DNA of 9,371 bases, taken from NCBI GenBank assembly GCA_022572865.1, contig JACZVB010000030.1, forward strand, positions 1-9,371, in the 5' to 3' direction. The notes under the pieces are model-generated. The model was not told the origin of the DNA, made no database searches, and worked only from the letters and a program-made list of their open reading frames with translations. The stretch is from Chloroflexota bacterium. Its GTDB lineage: Bacteria; Chloroflexota; Dehalococcoidia; Plut-88900. Below are positions 5,961 through 9,371 of this stretch, one piece after another. Every line of letters starts with the position of its first letter. Position 1 is the stretch's first letter. The position numbers were made by a program, and so were the translations under genes.

Positions 5961-7175
5961 ATGGTAGATTACGTAGAAGCGTGCCTTAAAGAGCCCGTGC
6001 CCCGGGAGTGGGCCTTTCCCGAGGCCGAGTATCGAGACCGGCTGGACAAGGTCTACACGGCTATGGGCGAGGCCGAAATCGACGTTCTTCTCGTTCATGC
6101 CATCGTAGACATGTGTTACCTGACGGGGTACCAGACCCTCTGGCCCGAGGCCTACACCTGCCTGATAGTGCCCCGGGACGGCGAGCCATTCATGCAGGTG
6201 GGTGAGATCGAGGCGGGGCTGGCCATCCTTCACGGGCCCATAAAAGACCTAGAGACCTTCTCCTGGGTCGGGTCGGATGTGGCCCCAGACCAGCTGGCCC
6301 GGATCCTGGAGGCCCGGGGCTTCGCCAGGAAGCGGATAGGGGTCCAGGCGGGAAGGATAGAGATGGGGTTACGGGGCCCCCTGGACGCCGCTACCTACCT
6401 CCGGCTGAAAGAGCTGCTGCCCAATGCCCGGCTCGTCGATGCGACCCTGCTCATGTTCAATATCAGGGTCACGAAAAGCCCCGCAGAGCTGGAGCATATG
6501 CACCGGGCCGCGGGCATCTCCGACGCCGGGATGGCCGCAGCTATCGACATCGCGGCCGTGGGACTGACGGACAACGACCTGTCGGCCATAGGCGCGAAGG
6601 TGATGATAGACCACGGGTCGGAGTCCTTCTCCATCGATCCGATCTCCAGCACGGGGCACAGGTCAGGGTGGTTCCACACCACTTTTAAGCGTTTCCCACT
6701 GAATCCCGGTGACCACCTGCTCCTTGAGTTTGGCGGCTGCTACCAGCGCTACACTTCGCCTATCATGCGAACCGTGATCCTCGGGGAGCCCAGCGACATG
6801 GCCAGGAGGGTCATCGACGCTAACCAGAACGCCCTAGAGAGCCTCTACTCCAATGTGAAGGCGGGCCGCACGGCCCACGACGTGGCTGTGGAGGTGGCGA
6901 AAGAGGTCAGGGAGATCGACGATCAGATATTCAGGTCGGGCCACTTCGGGTACTCCATTGGCCTGGGGTTCGCTCCCACATGGACCGACGGGCCTATGTA
7001 CATCGCAGAGGGGAACGATAGGGTCCTGGAAGTCGGGATGACCTTCCATACTCCCCTTTCATTCAGGATTCCCGCCGAGTTCGTGATAGGGGTCAGCGAG
7101 AGCATAGCGGTCACGGAGACGGGGTGCGAGATGCTCACCAAGCTGGACAGGACACCGGTGATCAAGCCGGGGTAG
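5961..7175 (+). CDS. M24 family protein resembling ectoine hydrolase/creatinase, metal ligands absent
   Basis: A 404-residue protein. The N-terminal creatinase domain contains CYLTGYQTLWPEAY (52-65), and the C-terminal pita-bread domain begins near residue 165. Metal-site positions are replaced: the first Asp by Glu256 (LLLEFGG), the second by Pro in YTSPIMRT, the GHG His by Tyr331 (GYSIGLGF), and the two Glu sites in GMTFHTPL and GVSESI. His239 (GWFHTTF), 12 residues before the NPGD turn, aligns with the catalytic His of creatinase. GYSIGLGF and GMTFH resemble DoeA/EutD ectoine hydrolases, where a Glu near 255 is, as I recall, the covalent catalyst. A C-N hydrolase acting on a small cyclic or amidino compound is plausible. 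No partner deacetylase, transaminase or ectoine regulator is present, so ectoine itself is not supported. It lies downstream of the HAD gene and convergent with the lipoprotein gene. Confidence 0.9.
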   Translation: MVDYVEACLKEPVPREWAFPEAEYRDRLDKVYTAMGEAEIDVLLVHAIVDMCYLTGYQTLWPEAYTCLIVPRDGEPFMQVGEIEAGLAILHGPIKDLETFSWVGSDVAPDQLARILEARGFARKRIGVQAGRIEMGLRGPLDAATYLRLKELLPNARLVDATLLMFNIRVTKSPAELEHMHRAAGISDAGMAAAIDIAAVGLTDNDLSAIGAKVMIDHGSESFSIDPISSTGHRSGWFHTTFKRFPLNPGDHLLLEFGGCYQRYTSPIMRTVILGEPSDMARRVIDANQNALESLYSNVKAGRTAHDVAVEVAKEVREIDDQIFRSGHFGYSIGLGFAPTWTDGPMYIAEGNDRVLEVGMTFHTPLSFRIPAEFVIGVSESIAVTETGCEMLTKLDRTPVIKPG

Positions 7176-7233
7176 GAACCGAGAGCTGACTAAAACCATC
7201 GTTAGTAGATTCGGTAGCCTTGGAGGGCGGCGT

Positions 7234-8817
7234 CTATGGACATATTGAGTCGCTTCCTGGTGCACCCGGAGCACAGAATTCCGCAATGCCACCTATCATG
7301 GTGACAAGCACTTCCAGGTCTTTAAGCTCGTTATCGGTGACTGTTAACGGGTTATCAGAGAGGACCACGATATCCGCATATTTGCCTGGCTCCAGGCTGC
7401 CCAGCACATCGTCCATGTGCAATGCATAGGCCGAATTAATAGTCATCATCTGTAACGCTTCTTCCACCGTAACAGCTTCGTCCAAAAGCCAATCCTGTGC
7501 ATTGCACACGGTCCCAATAGGGCCTAGGTCAATGCCGTAGTATGGGTACACTTTGACTTCGTTGCGGGTGACAAAGTTGTATAGATCGGTAATGGGCCCT
7601 AGACCTAACCAAGGGGTGTCACTCTGCCAGGCCAATTTTATCCCAGGATTTTGGTCGATCAGCGATCGCCACGGAGAAGCCCAGGAATGGGTCGTCGGAC
7701 CGCCATAAATCCCTAGATTCCCCTCAGCATCGACAGCATCATGGATCCAGCAAGCCCCGGAATTCCACACCGACGGAACAACCCCTATTTGCCCATACCT
7801 AGGCAACTGGTCCGGCCTGATATAAAGATTATGATCTATTCGATGTCTAAGGGTGTTAGGCTGCCCGGCCAGCACAGTCTCTAATGCGTCTAGTGCAGTC
7901 TCGACAGCACGGTCGCCGATAGCATGTATTGCCACCTGTAATCCTTGCGAGTCCATATCAGTTACCGCGTCAACAAGCTGGTCCACGGTCAGGAAAAGGT
8001 CACCGTAAAAGTTCGGCTCCAGCTCAATCGTAAAAGCAGGCGCCTTGCAGGACCCGCCATCAGCAAAAATCTTTACCCCAGGGGTGACCTGGAGCCTCCC
8101 ACTAGCTGATGTCAACGGGAGCTCGCCAGCCCACCACTGACCCAATAAGTCGCCGCAGTTTGTGATATATACCAAATACAGCTTTGTTCGAACCTTTAGG
8201 TTCGGCTCGAACTCTTTGAACTCCTCCAGAAATCCACGATCAACCCACATATCAGCCAAAGTTGTGATGCCTAGTTTGAGAGCTAGCTGCTGAGCTTCCT
8301 CTAGGGTTCCATTCGGCATATGCTCTCTGAGCCCAACTCTGGCTCGATCATTGAATATGTGGGTATGGGAGTCGACAAACCCGGGCATCAAGGTTTTGCC
8401 GTTCAGGTCAACTATTACGGTGTCAGAGTCGGCCATTTCCAGTACCGTACTGCTGTTGCCCACAGCCACAATCACGCCATCCTTGACGGCCAGTGCTTCT
8501 GCCATTGTCATGTCTGAATCCATAGTCAACACCTGGCCGTTGAAGAAGATGACATCTGCTTTCGGCATAGAGGTGGCAACCGGAGTCGGGATAGGGGCCT
8601 CGGAGGTGGGAACTGGCATGGTTGTTGGCGTGGGAGCCAGCCTTGGTGCGGCTGTAGGTGTGATCGGTGGCTGAGTAGATGTCGGGGTGGGAAGGGGTGT
8701 ACTGGTGGGCAAGGTGATGGTGTCTGAGCCACCATCATCGCTGCCACAGGAAGCCACTAGGAGTAGCGCCACCGAGGCAATCGCTACGAAATATAGACTT
8801 CTCGCCAAATTGGTCAC
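7234..8817 (-). CDS. Secreted lipoprotein amidohydrolase_3 (YtcJ-like)
   Basis: A 527-residue protein. The signal peptide has a hydrophobic stretch (8-22) and lipobox LVASC, with Cys24 the predicted lipidated residue. A Thr/Pro-rich linker (about 34-85) follows, placing the enzyme outside the membrane. The amidohydrolase_3 domain runs from about residue 88: NGQVLTMD, the HxH pair in DSHTH (His151, His153), Lys249 in GVKIFADGG, His298 in AIHAIGDRA, His329 in RHRIDH, Asp400 in SDTPWLG, and the C-terminal strand GKYADIVVLSDNP. These are the family's metal and active-site positions, and it would hydrolyse an amide or cyclic C-N bond. The first codon after an in-frame stop is GTG at 8817. TTG at 8808 is an alternative. 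Neither has a good ribosome site and no ATG precedes the signal peptide. It lies downstream of the MarR gene, so it is a plausible target of it. GC content is lower than its neighbours. Confidence 0.9.
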   Translation of the reverse strand: MTNLARSLYFVAIASVALLLVASCGSDDGGSDTITLPTSTPLPTPTSTQPPITPTAAPRLAPTPTTMPVPTSEAPIPTPVATSMPKADVIFFNGQVLTMDSDMTMAEALAVKDGVIVAVGNSSTVLEMADSDTVIVDLNGKTLMPGFVDSHTHIFNDRARVGLREHMPNGTLEEAQQLALKLGITTLADMWVDRGFLEEFKEFEPNLKVRTKLYLVYITNCGDLLGQWWAGELPLTSASGRLQVTPGVKIFADGGSCKAPAFTIELEPNFYGDLFLTVDQLVDAVTDMDSQGLQVAIHAIGDRAVETALDALETVLAGQPNTLRHRIDHNLYIRPDQLPRYGQIGVVPSVWNSGACWIHDAVDAEGNLGIYGGPTTHSWASPWRSLIDQNPGIKLAWQSDTPWLGLGPITDLYNFVTRNEVKVYPYYGIDLGPIGTVCNAQDWLLDEAVTVEEALQMMTINSAYALHMDDVLGSLEPGKYADIVVLSDNPLTVTDNELKDLEVLVTMIGGIAEFCAPGAPGSDSICP

Positions 8818-8838
8818 TCAGTAGTGAGACCGGACTCA

Positions 8839-8852
8839 GCGATTATTATCGC
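8839..8852. promoter_or_regulatory. GCGAT-N4-ATCGC dyad over a -10-like box, upstream of the lipoprotein gene
   Basis: A perfect five-base-arm inverted repeat with centre TATT. Read on the minus strand it contains GATAAT (8850-8845), 5 of 6 matches to the -10 consensus, about 28 bp before the GTG at 8817. The best -35-like hexamer is weak (CTGATC at 8872-8867). Its place between a MarR gene and the next gene makes it a candidate operator. No T-run follows on the minus strand, which argues against a terminator. Confidence 0.4.
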
Positions 8853-8874
8853 GATGCCGGGTGGCCGATCAGCC

Positions 8875-9371
8875 TTAAGTCCTCAGGGGTGCAACGCCGT
8901 CTTCGATGATGGTGTCCAGGCCGTTGTTGAAGGCCTCGAGGGTCTGGTCCACGTCCTCGTCGCGCAAGCCGTCGTGCAGTACGTCATGAAGCTTGCGGGT
9001 CATCTCGCGCAGGGCGGGTTCCATGGAACGGCCGAGGGCGGTCAGGCGCACCCGGACGGCGCGGCCGTCCGCCGCGCAGCGCTTGCGCCTGATGAGCCCC
9101 GCCTTTTCCATTTTGCCGAGCATGCCGGTAAGCGTAGCGTGGGAAAGCTTCGCGCGCCTTCCGATCTCCTTGATGATGAGGTCGTCTTGCGCGTAGAGGG
9201 TGAACAGGATGGGGGCCATGCCCGGCCGCACATGCCCGGCAAGCCCGGACTCCTCCAGCAGCCGCTCCACCAATCCCAGAAAATAGTGATAGGTGCGCGA
9301 GATATAGAACGTCAGGGGCCGGGCGAGGGGGTCCTCGGCGGGCGGGGAACCGGTTTTGACGTCATCGGACG
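8875..9371 (-). CDS. MarR-family transcriptional regulator, 5'-truncated by the window
   Basis: The frame stays open to the right edge, with 165 codons visible and 164 residues plus a stop. The true start is outside the window. A TTG at 9273 is in frame, but the residues before it (PLTFYISRTYHYFLGL) look like the N-terminal dimerisation helix of the family, so it is internal. The winged-helix domain runs KEIGRRAKLSHATLTGMLGKM (helix-turn-helix) and EKAGLIRRKRCAADGRAVRVRLT (wing). The family usually represses nearby genes and releases DNA when a small phenolic or other ligand binds. It lies 57 bp upstream of the lipoprotein amidohydrolase on the same strand, with a dyad in the gap. Its GC content (about 70-75% in 9001-9120) is much higher than that of the lipoprotein gene. 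Confidence 0.88.
   Translation of the reverse strand, partial: SDDVKTGSPPAEDPLARPLTFYISRTYHYFLGLVERLLEESGLAGHVRPGMAPILFTLYAQDDLIIKEIGRRAKLSHATLTGMLGKMEKAGLIRRKRCAADGRAVRVRLTALGRSMEPALREMTRKLHDVLHDGLRDEDVDQTLEAFNNGLDTIIEDGVAPLRT

Noticed and set aside
706..7175. Calling the M24 proteins Xaa-Pro aminopeptidases or naming one doeA
   Set aside because: The metal ligands needed for peptidase activity are missing, and the genes that normally accompany ectoine breakdown are not in the window.
7176..7233. Nested weak inverted repeats in the convergent spacer, considered as a bidirectional terminator
   Set aside because: The ACCGA/TCGGT and ACTAA/TTAGT arms are AU-rich or short, the internal loops are large, and there is no T-run on either strand.
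9042..9273. Starting the MarR gene at TTG 9273
   Set aside because: The frame is open upstream to the window edge and encodes a typical N-terminal helix of the family, so the gene is truncated by the window rather than starting there.

Overview
The window is 9.4 kb of ordinary, gene-dense bacterial chromosome. It holds eight protein genes (two of them cut by the window edges) and one tRNA gene. Most starts carry a strong Shine-Dalgarno sequence. Base composition is moderately GC-rich but uneven. The 4829-5147 intergenic region contains three copies of a degenerate element with the core TCGAYAAGCTCAGKACAGGC. As I recall, such elements are scattered through many Chloroflexota genomes (Dehalococcoidia, SAR202-like), and the mix of M24, GMC and amidohydrolase genes plus a Thr/Pro-rich lipoprotein linker fits that group. 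This assignment is an inference, not a demonstration. I saw no transposase, integrase, CRISPR array or phage gene.

Left part (1-3506), all on the minus strand. In transcription order: a GMC-family FAD oxidoreductase (3506-1998), a creatinase-like M24 protein (1869-706), and the N-terminal part of an alanine-racemase-like PLP enzyme (599 to beyond the left edge). The gaps of 128 and 106 bp leave room for internal promoters. A plus-strand tRNA-Gln(UUG) gene (3577-3648), with two odd mismatches, lies between this group and the next minus-strand gene.

Centre (3683-7175). A minus-strand amidohydrolase_2 gene and a plus-strand HAD hydrolase gene are divergent across 319 bp. That spacer carries a near-consensus promoter (TTGACA, 17 bp, TCTAAT) for the amidohydrolase. 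Two perfect inverted repeats overlap it, one in the spacer and one across the -10 box and start site, which suggests a repressor operator. The repeat cluster and a TATAAT box for the HAD gene lie further right. The HAD gene is followed by a second M24 protein of the same unusual type as the first.

Right part (7234-9371), minus strand. A truncated MarR-family regulator (right edge to 8875) precedes a secreted, lipid-anchored amidohydrolase_3 (8817-7234). The 57-bp gap between them holds a dyad overlapping a -10-like box, a candidate site for the MarR protein. The MarR segment is markedly more GC-rich than the gene next to it.

Taken together, the genes look like catabolic or scavenging functions acting on C-N bonds (two M24 proteins, two amidohydrolases, a racemase), alcohols (GMC) and acid, phosphate or halide groups (HAD). 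No substrate can be named from sequence alone. The most notable points are that both M24 proteins have lost the metal ligands and carry Glu where the first ligand Asp would be, as I recall for ectoine hydrolase (DoeA/EutD); the two-palindrome promoter; and the racemase with an altered THF motif.
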